The notes under the pieces are model-generated. The model made no database searches. It worked only from the letters and a program-made list of their open reading frames with translations, and was not told where the DNA came from. A stretch of 50,820 bases of DNA from Flavobacterium sp. (GTDB lineage: Bacteria > Bacteroidota > Bacteroidia > Flavobacteriales > Flavobacteriaceae), in assembly GCA_018883065.1 (NCBI GenBank), contig VEQT01000014.1, forward strand, positions 1 through 50,820, read 5' to 3'. Within the stretch, counting starts at the first letter, position 1. Every line of letters starts with the position of its first letter. Shown piece after piece: positions 1 through 8,488 of the stretch. The position numbers were made by a program, and so were the translations under genes.

Positions 1-74
1 TAATTAATTTCTATTCTAATTAGCGAATGGCAAACCCTACATTTGCCCCAGTTTTAACTCAAACACTTTACCTT

Positions 75-713
75 ATGTCTTTAGTTGGAAAAAAATTCCC
101 AAACATTACGGTTGACGCCATCTCTGAAATGGGAGACAACCTAAAAATCAACGTATTTGAACAAGCTGTTCAACACAAAAAGAAAGTAGTTTTGTTCTGG
201 TATCCAAAAGATTTCACTTTTGTATGTCCAACAGAATTACATGCCTTTCAAGCGGCTTTACCTGAATTTGAAAAAAGAAATACACTTGTAATTGGTGCAT
301 CTTGTGATACCAATGAGGTGCATTTTGCATGGTTAAACACACCAAAAAACAATGGCGGAATTGAAGGCGTTACTTATCCACTACTTGCTGATACTACTCG
401 AAATTTATCAACTGTTTTAGGTATTTTAGATATTTCTTCAAGTGATTACAATGAAGAATTGGACACCGTAATTATTGAAGGTTCAAACGTAACGTACCGG
501 GCGACCTACTTAATTGACGAAGACGGGAAAATTTTCCACGAAAGTGTGAACGACATGCCATTGGGAAGAAATGTGCACGAATACCTTCGTTTAATTGATG
601 CCTACACGCACGTGCAAACCAAAGGTGAAGTATGTCCAGCAAACTGGGAGGAAGGAAAAGATGCCATGAGCGCCGACCGAAACAGTACTGCCTCATACTT
701 GGCTTCACATTAA
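75..713 (+). CDS. 2-Cys peroxiredoxin (AhpC/Prx1 type)
   Basis: Thiol peroxidase that reduces H2O2 and organic hydroperoxides in the cytoplasm. The peroxidatic Cys lies in the signature FTFVCPTE (about C51 from this start) and the resolving Cys in GEVCPANW (about C187), the layout of a typical 2-Cys enzyme. I chose the ATG at 75 because the protein then begins MSLVGKKFPN, the usual start of this family; the frame stays open upstream to an ATG at 27, but those 16 residues resemble no family sequence. A strong terminator follows, and a thioredoxin-like gene lies 63 bp downstream, a plausible reductant supplier. The family assignment is secure; the true electron donor is inferred. Confidence 0.95.
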   Translation: MSLVGKKFPNITVDAISEMGDNLKINVFEQAVQHKKKVVLFWYPKDFTFVCPTELHAFQAALPEFEKRNTLVIGASCDTNEVHFAWLNTPKNNGGIEGVTYPLLADTTRNLSTVLGILDISSSDYNEELDTVIIEGSNVTYRATYLIDEDGKIFHESVNDMPLGRNVHEYLRLIDAYTHVQTKGEVCPANWEEGKDAMSADRNSTASYLASH

Positions 714-723
714 TAACAAACAC

Positions 724-762
724 AGCGATAGTAAGTAGCATTTTGCTTACTATCGCTTTTTT
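724..762 (+). terminator. Rho-independent terminator after the peroxiredoxin gene
   Basis: A perfect 12-bp stem (AGCGATAGTAAG with CTTACTATCGCT) encloses a 10-nt loop and is followed by a T tract. It sits directly after the peroxiredoxin stop codon and separates that gene from the thioredoxin-like gene. Confidence 0.9.
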
Positions 763-776
763 AAACCTACTAAATT

Positions 777-1091
777 ATGTTCCAAGAATTAAACTCAGAT
801 ACCTTAGCCGTGATTGTGGCTGAAAACCCAAAAGTTGTTGTTCAATTTTCAGCTTCCTGGTGTGGCAATTGCCGAATCATGAAACCAAAATTCAAAAAAA
901 TGGCTTCAGAAAATGAAAGCATACCTTTTTTGGTTGTTGATGCCGAACAATTTCCAGAATCGAGAAAATTGGCTAAAGTTGACAATTTGCCCACCTTTGC
1001 CTCGTTTAAAGACGGCGCATTGGTTAACCAGACTCAAACCAACAAAACCGAAGTGCTTACTGACTTTGTGAATGAAATCGTGGCATTATAA
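777..1091 (+). CDS. Thioredoxin-family protein (CGNC active site)
   Basis: Small (104 aa) single-domain thioredoxin fold, predicted cytoplasmic with no signal peptide. The active site reads WCGNC (C29, C32) instead of the classical WCGPC; replacing the Pro usually shifts the redox potential. The cis-Pro region is visible as NLPTFASF. Its position between a peroxiredoxin and a DUF6952 gene suggests it serves as a dedicated reductant or thiol regulator for the peroxiredoxin; that role is inferred from context. Confidence 0.9.
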   Translation: MFQELNSDTLAVIVAENPKVVVQFSASWCGNCRIMKPKFKKMASENESIPFLVVDAEQFPESRKLAKVDNLPTFASFKDGALVNQTQTNKTEVLTDFVNEIVAL

Positions 1092-1138
1092 GTCGAAAAA
1101 ACATAGTCTCGCATCCATTAATCGTAAATCTAACCACC

Positions 1139-1396
1139 ATGAAACTTCCCGTAATTAAACACCTCACGCAATTCATTGAAGACAATGACCAAGATTACCT
1201 TGTAGAAACCATAGAAGTTCTTGAATCACTCACCGAAGTCTCCTCTTTAAAAGACGAAGAACTCGATGTGATTGGCGAATTGATCTCCAATATGTACGGC
1301 GCGCTTGAAGTACATAAAATGGTTCAATCAGGCACAGACAAAAAAGAAGCTTTAAACACGTTTATGAAACGGGTGTTGGGTGCAATTGATAAATAA
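1139..1396 (+). CDS. DUF6952-type small protein
   Basis: An 85-residue acidic helical protein without membrane segments or signal peptide. I recognise it as the Bacteroidota family DUF6952, which from memory commonly sits behind peroxiredoxin and thioredoxin genes as here; its molecular function is unknown to me. The 47-bp gap to the thioredoxin gene with no terminator suggests cotranscription. A supporting role in peroxide metabolism is inference from neighbourhood only. Confidence 0.75.
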   Translation: MKLPVIKHLTQFIEDNDQDYLVETIEVLESLTEVSSLKDEELDVIGELISNMYGALEVHKMVQSGTDKKEALNTFMKRVLGAIDK

Positions 1397-1399
1397 TTT

Positions 1400-2440
1400 T
1401 TAATTAAAAAAGTAATTCTTCCTCGCCCAAGCGGCAAATTTCACCAACAACAGCAATGCCGGAACTTCAACTAAGGGCCCTATAACACCGGCAAAGGCCT
1501 GTCCACTGTTGAGTCCAAAAACACCAATCGAAACGGCTATTGCCAACTCAAAATTGTTGCCCGATGCTGTAAATGAAACGGCAGCTGTATCGGCGTAACT
1601 GGCACCTACTTTTTTGGCCGTAAAAAACATCAACAGAAACATACTACCAAAAAACAGCACCAAAGGGATCGCAATGCGCAACACATCCAATGGAATAGCA
1701 ACTATCATGTGTCCTTTTAAACTAAACATCAACATAATAGTAAACAGTAATGCAACTAAAGTAAACGGCGAAACAAATGGAATAAACCGGTAAAAAAACC
1801 ATTGATCGCCTTTTACTTTTCGGAGTACAAATCGACTAAATACTGCTGCAACAAAAGGAATGCCTAAATATACTCCTACCGTTTGAGCAATTTCTAAAAA
1901 GCTAATGTCTATGTGTATGCCTGAAAGTCCAAAAAGTGGCAACATGATTTCCAAATAAAAATAGGCATACGCACTAAAAAACAATACTTGCAACACGCTG
2001 TTGATTCCCACCAAACCTGCTGTTAATTCACGATTTCCACCAGCCAATTCATTCCATACAATAACCATGGCAATACAAGGAGCCAATCCAATAATAATAA
2101 GACCAGTGAGGTACTCGGGTTTGTCAGAAAGAAAACAGATAGCCAATAAAAACATCAATAATGGTCCTACAATCCACGTGATAAATAAGGATATCCAAAG
2201 TAGTTTACCTTGTTTGAACATGGCGGGAACAAGTGTAAAATCAACTTTGGTAAGTGGCGGAAACATCATAATAATGAGTCCAACAGCCAAAGGAACATTG
2301 GTCGATCCCGAAGAAAATGAATTGATCCAAGCCGATGAATCGGGCATAAAATATCCTATTCCTATACCCAGTATCATGGCCAAGAATATCCATAGAGTAA
2401 GGTAGTTGTCTAAAAATGATAAACGGGTATTAGCTGGCAT
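1400..2440 (-). CDS. arsB: ACR3-family arsenite efflux transporter
   Basis: Inner-membrane arsenite exporter of the ACR3 (BART superfamily) type, 346 aa with about ten hydrophobic segments. The conserved Cys of this family is seen in GLAPCIAMVIVWN (about C122), and the downstream motif ASGNNFELAIAV is also typical. It is the last gene of a reverse arsR-arsC-ACR3 operon, with a 3-bp gap after arsC. The symbol arsB is commonly used, although the protein is ACR3 and not the E. coli ArsB fold. Expression is probably induced by arsenite through ArsR. Confidence 0.93.
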   Translation of the reverse strand: MPANTRLSFLDNYLTLWIFLAMILGIGIGYFMPDSSAWINSFSSGSTNVPLAVGLIIMMFPPLTKVDFTLVPAMFKQGKLLWISLFITWIVGPLLMFLLAICFLSDKPEYLTGLIIIGLAPCIAMVIVWNELAGGNRELTAGLVGINSVLQVLFFSAYAYFYLEIMLPLFGLSGIHIDISFLEIAQTVGVYLGIPFVAAVFSRFVLRKVKGDQWFFYRFIPFVSPFTLVALLFTIMLMFSLKGHMIVAIPLDVLRIAIPLVLFFGSMFLLMFFTAKKVGASYADTAAVSFTASGNNFELAIAVSIGVFGLNSGQAFAGVIGPLVEVPALLLLVKFAAWARKNYFFN

Positions 2441-2443
2441 AAC

Positions 2444-3058
2444 TTAGTTGTTTTTGAGATGAGAAAATACATAAAATAGTTCGGTGGCAATTTGACGACT
2501 GCGGGCTTCGTAGTGAACAAGCACATCGGGAGAATGATCAAATGCTTTGGGATCCTCAAATGGCAATGAAATGCGAACAGAGGCTCCTGCTACAAATGGA
2601 CAACCCAAATCGGCTTGTGTGCAGGTCATAATGGCGGCAAATTGAGATTGTGGATTAAATGGTGAATCGATTGTTTTTGAAAAGCCAATAATTGGCGCTT
2701 CATTGGCGTCAAACTTAATTGCATAAACGGAGTTGGTAGCTGCTTGCAGGTTTAAAATTTCAAAACCAACGGCTTGCAATGTTTCAATTACTTTGGGGTA
2801 AATGGCTGTAGCTTCGGTACCCGACGAGTAACAACTTACATTTTCAATCCCAAAATGAAAAGCCATAGTTTGGGCCCAAATTTGAGCCAAATGACTGCGT
2901 CGTGAATTGTGTGTGCAAATAAAATTCAAGCGAATAGAATGATTGGTATTGAATTCCTTTTGCAAATATGCAATAAGTGGTTGTAAGACAAGTTTGCGAT
3001 CTTCTGGTACATCCAAATTAGCCAAGTTGCTGATGTAGAGATTAAGTTTTGAATTCAT
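2444..3058 (-). CDS. Arsenate reductase / low-molecular-weight phosphatase-like protein
   Basis: A low-molecular-weight tyrosine phosphatase fold related to the thioredoxin-coupled arsenate reductases. The P-loop reads CTHNSRR (CX5R; about C48), and further Cys residues occur in TCTQADLGCPF, matching the intramolecular disulfide relay of this class. At about 204 aa it is longer than B. subtilis ArsC (139 aa), with an extra N-terminal helical part. I prefer the ATG at 3058 over one at 3070, which would overlap arsR. It sits between arsR and ACR3, so arsenate reduction before efflux is the likely role. Confidence 0.85.
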   Translation of the reverse strand: MNSKLNLYISNLANLDVPEDRKLVLQPLIAYLQKEFNTNHSIRLNFICTHNSRRSHLAQIWAQTMAFHFGIENVSCYSSGTEATAIYPKVIETLQAVGFEILNLQAATNSVYAIKFDANEAPIIGFSKTIDSPFNPQSQFAAIMTCTQADLGCPFVAGASVRISLPFEDPKAFDHSPDVLVHYEARSRQIATELFYVFSHLKNN

Positions 3059-3060
3059 AA

Positions 3061-3384
3061 TTAACAACATTCATTATTACTACGCTTATTTACCCTACTC
3101 AAATATTTTTCGATAAGATTGAACATTTTGGGATTTACACAGTAACAAATTGATTTGCCTTCGATACTTCCTTGTATCAAACCAACCTGTTTTAGTTCTT
3201 TAAGGTGCTGCGAAATAGTGGGCTGTGCCAAGGGTAATTCATTTACAATGTCGCCACAAATACAGCGATCAACAGCAAGCAAATAATCGATTATGGCCAG
3301 TCGTGCTGGATGTGCCAAGGCCTTAAACAACAAAGCCAATTGGTTTTGCGATTCGGTATAATGTGCAGTTTTGGTTACTCCCAT
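3061..3384 (-). CDS. arsR: ArsR-family metalloregulator
   Basis: A winged-helix repressor of 107 aa. The recognition helix region reads AQPTISQHLKELKQVGLI, and the Cys pair in RCICGDIV is the expected arsenite ligand site in the DNA-binding helix region; an additional CC closes the protein. It heads the reverse arsenic operon and probably represses it until arsenite binds. A perfect AATATTGCAATATT palindrome lies just upstream of its start and is a good operator candidate. Confidence 0.92.
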   Translation of the reverse strand: MGVTKTAHYTESQNQLALLFKALAHPARLAIIDYLLAVDRCICGDIVNELPLAQPTISQHLKELKQVGLIQGSIEGKSICYCVNPKMFNLIEKYLSRVNKRSNNECC

Positions 3385-3396
3385 TTTTTAAATTTT

Positions 3397-3437
3397 AATA
3401 TTGCAATATTACGATACTAATTATTACAATACTAATT
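3397..3437 (-). promoter_or_regulatory. Probable ArsR operator region
   Basis: A perfect 14-bp palindrome, AATATTGCAATATT (3397-3410), lies 13 bp upstream of the arsR start. It is followed by two near-direct copies of ATACTAATTATTA. This placement over the expected promoter fits autorepression by ArsR; binding itself is inferred. Confidence 0.55.
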
Positions 3438-3452
3438 ATTATGTTTTAAAAC

Positions 3453-3613
3453 TTGAAACTTGAAACCTGAAACCTGAAACTTGAAACCTGAAACCTGAAA
3501 CTTGAAACTTGAAACTTGAAACCTGAAACCTGAAACCTGAAACCTGAAACTTGAAACCTGAAACTTGAAACCTGAAACCTGAAACTTGAAACCTGAAACT
3601 TGAAACTTGAAAC
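3453..3613. repeat. 23-copy heptamer tandem repeat (YTGAAAC)
   Basis: Exactly 23 head-to-tail copies of a 7-bp unit, TTGAAAC or CTGAAAC, fill the gap between the arsenic operon and the galactanase gene. The two variants are interspersed. Because 7 is not a multiple of 3, the array cannot be part of a stable coding frame; the long reverse frame across it is an artefact. The last units touch the galactanase promoter and supply a TTG at a -33-like distance. Copy number is likely to vary between strains through slippage. Confidence 0.95.
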
Positions 3614-3636
3614 ATAAGTTCATTTTCTTACTTTTG
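3607..3636 (+). promoter_or_regulatory. Candidate promoter of the GH53 gene
   Basis: TACTTTTG at 3629-3636 fits the Bacteroidota -7 consensus TAnnTTTG. A TTG at 3607-3609, inside the final heptamer repeat unit, is 19 bp upstream, a permitted -33 spacing. The start codon is at 3654. Confidence 0.5.
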
Positions 3637-3653
3637 AAACTAAATTTTACCAC

Positions 3654-5003
3654 ATGAAAAAACTACTGTTCGTTTTCCTCCTTTTTCTGTCAATCAATGC
3701 CACTAGTCAATGCCAGTTGATTGGTGCAGACATGTCTTATGCTAACTCGGTGTTGGCCAATGGCGGAGTCTATAAAAACGATCAAGGGGTAGCGCAAAAT
3801 CCCTACAGTTTATTTACTGAAAAAGGGGCCAATATTGTGCGAGCACGCTTGTTTCATACACCGGCAAATCAAATGGATTATTGCGGAAACCCAAGTTCAA
3901 TGAACACACTTGAAGATGTAACTTCAACCTTTGTTCAAGCCAAGAATTTTGGTATGCAATTGCAACTTTCGGTTCATTATGGCGACTATTTTAACGATCC
4001 ATCCAAACAAAAAATGCCCAATGTCTGGCAAGGATTAAGTCAAGCCGTATTGCTAGATTCTATTTACAATTACACCACCAAAGTTCTTACCCATTTACAC
4101 AACCAAAATGCGTTACCCAACATCATTGCGATTGGCAACGAAACCACGTGGGGATTTGTTGATGCGACAGCTACTACAAATGGGTGGAGTTGGCCCGTTG
4201 ATGCTGATAAATTTAATCGGGCACTTTTAGCGGTTGATCATTTTAATGCAACGCATGGAACTACAATTAAAAAGGCCCTTCATTTTACAGATTCAACGGC
4301 CATTTGGTTGGCTGGTTTATTTGCCAATAATGGGATATCCAACTTTGATATTTACGGACTATCGTTCTATCCCGAATGGTCGAGTGTTACAAGTTTAAAT
4401 CAAATTGGAGCCATTATTTCTTCGTTAAAAACAACGTATAATAAAGAGGTAATTATTCTTGAAACCGGTGTGCCTTGGACCACTGCTGCAGGAGATTCGT
4501 ATGCAAACATCCTCAATACCTATGGCAATTTATCCTATCCAATTACTCCAATAGGTCAACAATCCTATTTTTATGATTTGGTACAAATGGTGCACCAACG
4601 TGGAGGAATGGGTGTGATTTATTGGGCACCCGATTGGATAACATCCGGACATTGCGACGCATGGGGACAAGGTTCCTCTTACGAAAATGTGAGTTTTTTT
4701 AATTTTAGTACAGGGAATACACCATTGCCCATTTTTTCTGTATTTGAGTATTGCAGTGAATTAACTGCTACAAATCCTGAACGTTCAACTGTTAAGTTGT
4801 ATTATCAGTTTCAATACGAACGACTTGTGCTTACAGGACTTGACTCCCCTACTCCATATACAATAATAGACAGTAATGGGCGTTTTGTTCACCATGGAAA
4901 AACACAAAACGAAGTAGATTGTTCTGGCATTACTAAGAGAGTATATTGGTTAAAATTACACGGAAACAAGAAACCGATAACACTCAAATTCTTGAAAGAT
5001 TAA
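3654..5003 (+). CDS. Secreted GH53 endo-beta-1,4-galactanase
   Basis: Glycoside hydrolase of family 53, which cleaves beta-1,4-galactan side chains of pectic arabinogalactan. The N-terminal 19 residues form a signal peptide ending near ATSQC. GH53 landmarks are the acid/base Glu in IAIGNETTWG (about E163) and the nucleophile Glu in VIILETGVPW (about E270), plus SVHYGDYFNDP. The last 80 residues form a small beta-rich tail that could be a degenerate C-terminal domain; a full Por secretion tail is not obvious. It stands alone, without SusC/D-like genes nearby, so it is not part of a visible polysaccharide utilisation locus. Expression may be influenced by the upstream heptamer array. Confidence 0.88.
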   Translation: MKKLLFVFLLFLSINATSQCQLIGADMSYANSVLANGGVYKNDQGVAQNPYSLFTEKGANIVRARLFHTPANQMDYCGNPSSMNTLEDVTSTFVQAKNFGMQLQLSVHYGDYFNDPSKQKMPNVWQGLSQAVLLDSIYNYTTKVLTHLHNQNALPNIIAIGNETTWGFVDATATTNGWSWPVDADKFNRALLAVDHFNATHGTTIKKALHFTDSTAIWLAGLFANNGISNFDIYGLSFYPEWSSVTSLNQIGAIISSLKTTYNKEVIILETGVPWTTAAGDSYANILNTYGNLSYPITPIGQQSYFYDLVQMVHQRGGMGVIYWAPDWITSGHCDAWGQGSSYENVSFFNFSTGNTPLPIFSVFEYCSELTATNPERSTVKLYYQFQYERLVLTGLDSPTPYTIIDSNGRFVHHGKTQNEVDCSGITKRVYWLKLHGNKKPITLKFLKD

Positions 5004-5074
5004 TTCCCTATCAAGTGGGTTATTTTAGCCAATACTAGCCGTAATTTACTTTTTTAATTCCCAATATAATTCCT

Positions 5075-5082
5075 TACTTTTG
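5075..5082 (+). promoter_or_regulatory. Candidate -7 promoter box of tpx
   Basis: TACTTTTG matches TAnnTTTG and lies 20 bp upstream of the tpx start. A clear -33 TTG at the right distance was not found, so this is only moderately supported. Confidence 0.4.
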
Positions 5083-5102
5083 GTGCTCTAAAAACAGATA
5101 CT

Positions 5103-5606
5103 ATGGCACAAATTACCTTGGGTGGAAATCCAATTCATACTGTAGGAAACCTGCCTCAAGTAGGCGAAATGGCTCCTGATTTTTCTTTGATACAAACTGA
5201 TCTTTCCAAAGCCAATTTGGCTCACTTTGCTGGCAGTCGATTGGTGCTCAATATTTTTCCAAGTATTGATACTGGCACCTGCGCAACTTCGGTTCGGGAA
5301 TTTAATGCCAAAGCAGCTGCACTTAGCAACACAAAAGTACTTTGCATTTCAAGAGATTTACCCTTTGCCCAAAAACGGTTTTGTGGTGCTGAAGGCATTG
5401 AAAACGTAATAAATCTGTCTGATTTTGTGAATGGACAATTTGGGCAAGATTACGGGCTTACAATGATTGATAGTGTTTTAGCCGGCTTGCATTCAAGAGT
5501 TGTTATCGTAATTGATGAAAATGGAAAGATAATGTATACCGAGCAAGTAGGTGAAATTGCAGATGAACCCAATTATGACGCAGCAATAGCTGTATTAAAT
5601 AACTAA
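5103..5606 (+). CDS. tpx: Thiol peroxidase (atypical 2-Cys, Tpx)
   Basis: A 167-aa cytoplasmic or periplasmic-type thiol peroxidase without a visible signal peptide. The peroxidatic Cys is C60 in DTGTCATSVREF and the resolving Cys is C94 in DLPFAQKRFCGAEG, both textbook Tpx motifs, and the length equals that of E. coli Tpx. It probably heads a forward run with dgkA and ftsK, since the gap to dgkA is only 8 bp. Confidence 0.96.
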   Translation: MAQITLGGNPIHTVGNLPQVGEMAPDFSLIQTDLSKANLAHFAGSRLVLNIFPSIDTGTCATSVREFNAKAAALSNTKVLCISRDLPFAQKRFCGAEGIENVINLSDFVNGQFGQDYGLTMIDSVLAGLHSRVVIVIDENGKIMYTEQVGEIADEPNYDAAIAVLNN

Positions 5607-5614
5607 TATTGCTT

Positions 5615-5998
5615 ATGGAATTTCAGAAAGACAACTCTTTTTTTACTGGTCGTTTTAAAAGCATCGGATTTGCCTTTAAAGGCTGCCTTAAGCTCATTAC
5701 CACCGAACACAGTATTATGGTTCAATCGTTCGTAGGACTTGTAACTATTGGACTTGGTTTTTACTTTGGCATTTCAAAAGAAGAATGGATGTTTCAAACC
5801 TTGGCTTTGGGATTGGTATTGAGTGTAGAGAGTCTAAATACAGCAGCCGAAAAAATTGCTGATTTTATTCACCCCGATTACCACGAACGCATTGGTTTTA
5901 TAAAAGATATTGCAGCCGGTGGAGTGTTTTTTGCAGCTATGGCTGCGCTAAGTGTATGGGGAATTATTTACATTCCCCGATTGATTGCTCTTCTATAA
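5615..5998 (+). CDS. dgkA: Diacylglycerol / undecaprenol kinase family protein
   Basis: Small integral-membrane lipid kinase of the DgkA family, 127 aa with three hydrophobic helices. The family signature is visible as ESLNTAAEKIADFI, where the Glu and Asn are catalytic or metal-binding. It phosphorylates diacylglycerol or, as in many non-enterics, undecaprenol. I use the ATG at 5615; a TTG two codons earlier is less likely. It sits between tpx and ftsK with short gaps. Confidence 0.9.
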   Translation: MEFQKDNSFFTGRFKSIGFAFKGCLKLITTEHSIMVQSFVGLVTIGLGFYFGISKEEWMFQTLALGLVLSVESLNTAAEKIADFIHPDYHERIGFIKDIAAGGVFFAAMAALSVWGIIYIPRLIALL

Positions 5999-6013
5999 CC
6001 CATTTAATTTGGT

Positions 6014-8482
6014 ATGGCAAAAACAGTAAAAAGCACCGAAAACAATTCCACGCCCAATACATCGTGGAAATTTACACGCCAGCACAAGGTGTTAATTGGT
6101 ATTTTAATGGTATTGTTTGCGGTGGCTTTGTTGGTTGCATTTATTTCCTTTTTTATGCACGGAAATCAAGATCAAAGCACCTTACATTCCTTGACAAACC
6201 GAGGCGATAAGGCGCAAAATCTATTGGGAAAGTTTGGTGCCGTTTTAGCTGATTTCTTTATATATCAAGGTTTTGGAATTGCTTCCTTTTTATTTGTTAA
6301 ACAGTTTGCTACTGCTGGTGCTTTTTTGGTATTTGATGTGCCATTTAAGCGTTTAAAAAACATACTTTTTTGGGATTTATTTGCTTTAGTCGTACTTGGC
6401 ATTGGTTTGGGCTATTTTGCTGATAGTATGCCCGAATTGGGCGGAACAGTTGGATACGAAATGAACCTTCTTGCACGTGATTATGTAGGCAGTACAGGTA
6501 CATTTTTGGTATTGGTATTGGCAGTATGCATTTACCTTTTATTCAAAGTGAAAATCAATCCAGATGGAATAAAAAATTACCTGGAAAAACGTAGACAAGC
6601 TATTCAAGCTGATTTAGAAGCTTTGCAAAACCAACATTCACCAACTGAAACCAACTACAATTTAGAAGAATACGCAGTTGCTGATGCGCCTGTAAAACCA
6701 GTCTTTCCTGAAATTGAAGAAGAAGAAATTCCTGAGCCGGTTTTAAAAACATCTGCCTTTGAAATTGATAAAGATGCACTAAAACCTACCATAACTCACT
6801 CTTCTGAAATTCAATTGGATCCCAGCCCCAAAGTACATGCCCACATCGAAAAACCATATGTAGCACCAGAGATCATTCCAACGCAAGATGAAAATTTTGT
6901 AATTGAAATGGCGGCAGAAGAAGCCACCACCGAAGAAAATTTAGCCGCGCGTTTGGTAGCCGATTTTGGTTTATTTGATCCCACTTTGGAATTGTCCAAC
7001 TACAAATTTCCTACACTTGACTTGCTAAAAGAGTATTCTAGCGGCGGCATTACGATTAATCAAGAGGAATTAGAAGAAAATAAAAATAATATTGTAGAGA
7101 CGTTGCGCAATTATAAAATTGAAATTGCCCAAATTAAAGCAACTGTGGGTCCATCCGTTACACTTTATGAAATTGTTCCTGAAGCTGGCATTCGCATCTC
7201 GAAAATAAAAAGTTTAGAAGACGACATTGCCCTTTCTTTATCGGCTTTGGGAATTCGAATTATTGCACCAATTCCAGGTAAAGGTACCATTGGAATTGAG
7301 GTGCCCAATAAAAACCCTACCATGGTGTCCATGAAAAGCGTGATTGGCTCTACTAAGTTTCAAGAAGCTGAAATGGAATTGCCCATTGCCTTGGGAAAAA
7401 CCATCTCAAACGAAACCTTTGTAGTTGATTTGGCCAAAATGCCCCACTTGCTTATGGCAGGAGCCACAGGGCAAGGAAAATCAGTGGGATTAAATGCTGT
7501 GTTGACCTCGTTATTGTATAAAAAACACCCGGCCGAAGTAAAATTTGTATTGGTTGATCCCAAAAAAGTAGAACTCACTTTGTTCAATAAAATTGAGCGC
7601 CATTACTTGGCCAAATTGCCCGATTCGGGTGATGCCATTATTACCGATAACACCAAAGTAATCAATACCTTGAATTCCCTTTGCGTAGAAATGGACAACC
7701 GCTATTCATTGCTCAAAGATGCCATGGTGCGCAACATAAAGGAATACAACGAGAAGTTCAAGGCACGCAAATTGAATCCCGAATTGGGGCATCATTTCCT
7801 TCCCTACATAGTATTGGTAGTCGATGAGTTTGCCGATTTGATTATGACGGCCGGCAAAGAAGTAGAAACACCTATTGCCCGTTTGGCGCAGTTGGCTCGT
7901 GCCATAGGGATTCATTTAATCATTGCCACGCAACGTCCATCGGTAAATGTCATTACCGGAATAATCAAAGCCAATTTCCCAGCTCGTATTGCCTTTCGTG
8001 TAACTTCAAAAATTGATTCCCGCACCATTTTGGATACGCAAGGAGCCGATCAGTTGATTGGTCGTGGTGATTTATTGTACTCAAATGGAAATGATGTGAT
8101 TCGTGTGCAATGCGCCTTTGTTGATACACCTGAAGTAGAAAAAATAACTGAATTTATTGGTTCGCAAAAAGCCTATCCAAACGCGTATTTACTACCCGAA
8201 TTTGTAGGCGAAGATGGCGGAGGAAGCAACTTGGACATGGATATCTCCGAACGCGATTCACTTTTTCGTGAAGCAGCCGAAATCATTGTTACTGCCCAAC
8301 AAGGTTCGGCCTCTTTATTGCAACGCAAATTAAAATTAGGATACAACCGTGCCGGTCGACTCATAGACCAATTGGAAGCAGCAGGAATTGTAGGACCGTT
8401 TGAAGGCAGTAAAGCACGAAACGTAAACATCACTGATTTGAGTGCTTTGGATCAGTTTTTTAATAATGAACAAAACGAGTAA
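6014..8482 (+). CDS. ftsK: DNA translocase FtsK/SpoIIIE
   Basis: Septal DNA pump that clears and segregates chromosome termini. The first ~185 residues hold about four membrane spans, followed by an acidic linker (about 200-300). The motor domain has Walker A GATGQGKS (483-490) and Walker B VLVVDEFADLIM (about residue 600). The C-terminal gamma winged helix (about 745-810: SLLQRKLKLGYNRAGRLIDQLE) reads the orienting sequences. At 822 aa it has the usual Bacteroidota length, with a much shorter linker than E. coli FtsK. It is followed within 6 bp by the lolA-like gene. Confidence 0.97.
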   Translation: MAKTVKSTENNSTPNTSWKFTRQHKVLIGILMVLFAVALLVAFISFFMHGNQDQSTLHSLTNRGDKAQNLLGKFGAVLADFFIYQGFGIASFLFVKQFATAGAFLVFDVPFKRLKNILFWDLFALVVLGIGLGYFADSMPELGGTVGYEMNLLARDYVGSTGTFLVLVLAVCIYLLFKVKINPDGIKNYLEKRRQAIQADLEALQNQHSPTETNYNLEEYAVADAPVKPVFPEIEEEEIPEPVLKTSAFEIDKDALKPTITHSSEIQLDPSPKVHAHIEKPYVAPEIIPTQDENFVIEMAAEEATTEENLAARLVADFGLFDPTLELSNYKFPTLDLLKEYSSGGITINQEELEENKNNIVETLRNYKIEIAQIKATVGPSVTLYEIVPEAGIRISKIKSLEDDIALSLSALGIRIIAPIPGKGTIGIEVPNKNPTMVSMKSVIGSTKFQEAEMELPIALGKTISNETFVVDLAKMPHLLMAGATGQGKSVGLNAVLTSLLYKKHPAEVKFVLVDPKKVELTLFNKIERHYLAKLPDSGDAIITDNTKVINTLNSLCVEMDNRYSLLKDAMVRNIKEYNEKFKARKLNPELGHHFLPYIVLVVDEFADLIMTAGKEVETPIARLAQLARAIGIHLIIATQRPSVNVITGIIKANFPARIAFRVTSKIDSRTILDTQGADQLIGRGDLLYSNGNDVIRVQCAFVDTPEVEKITEFIGSQKAYPNAYLLPEFVGEDGGGSNLDMDISERDSLFREAAEIIVTAQQGSASLLQRKLKLGYNRAGRLIDQLEAAGIVGPFEGSKARNVNITDLSALDQFFNNEQNE

Positions 8483-8488
8483 GCCGAA

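Noticed and set aside
3453..3613. CRISPR array
   Set aside because: Unit length is 7 bp without spacers, and no cas gene is nearby.
3432..3653. Reverse 73-codon frame rich in FQVSGF repeats
   Set aside because: It is just the translation of the heptamer array; 7-bp units cycle through all frames and no other coding signal is present.
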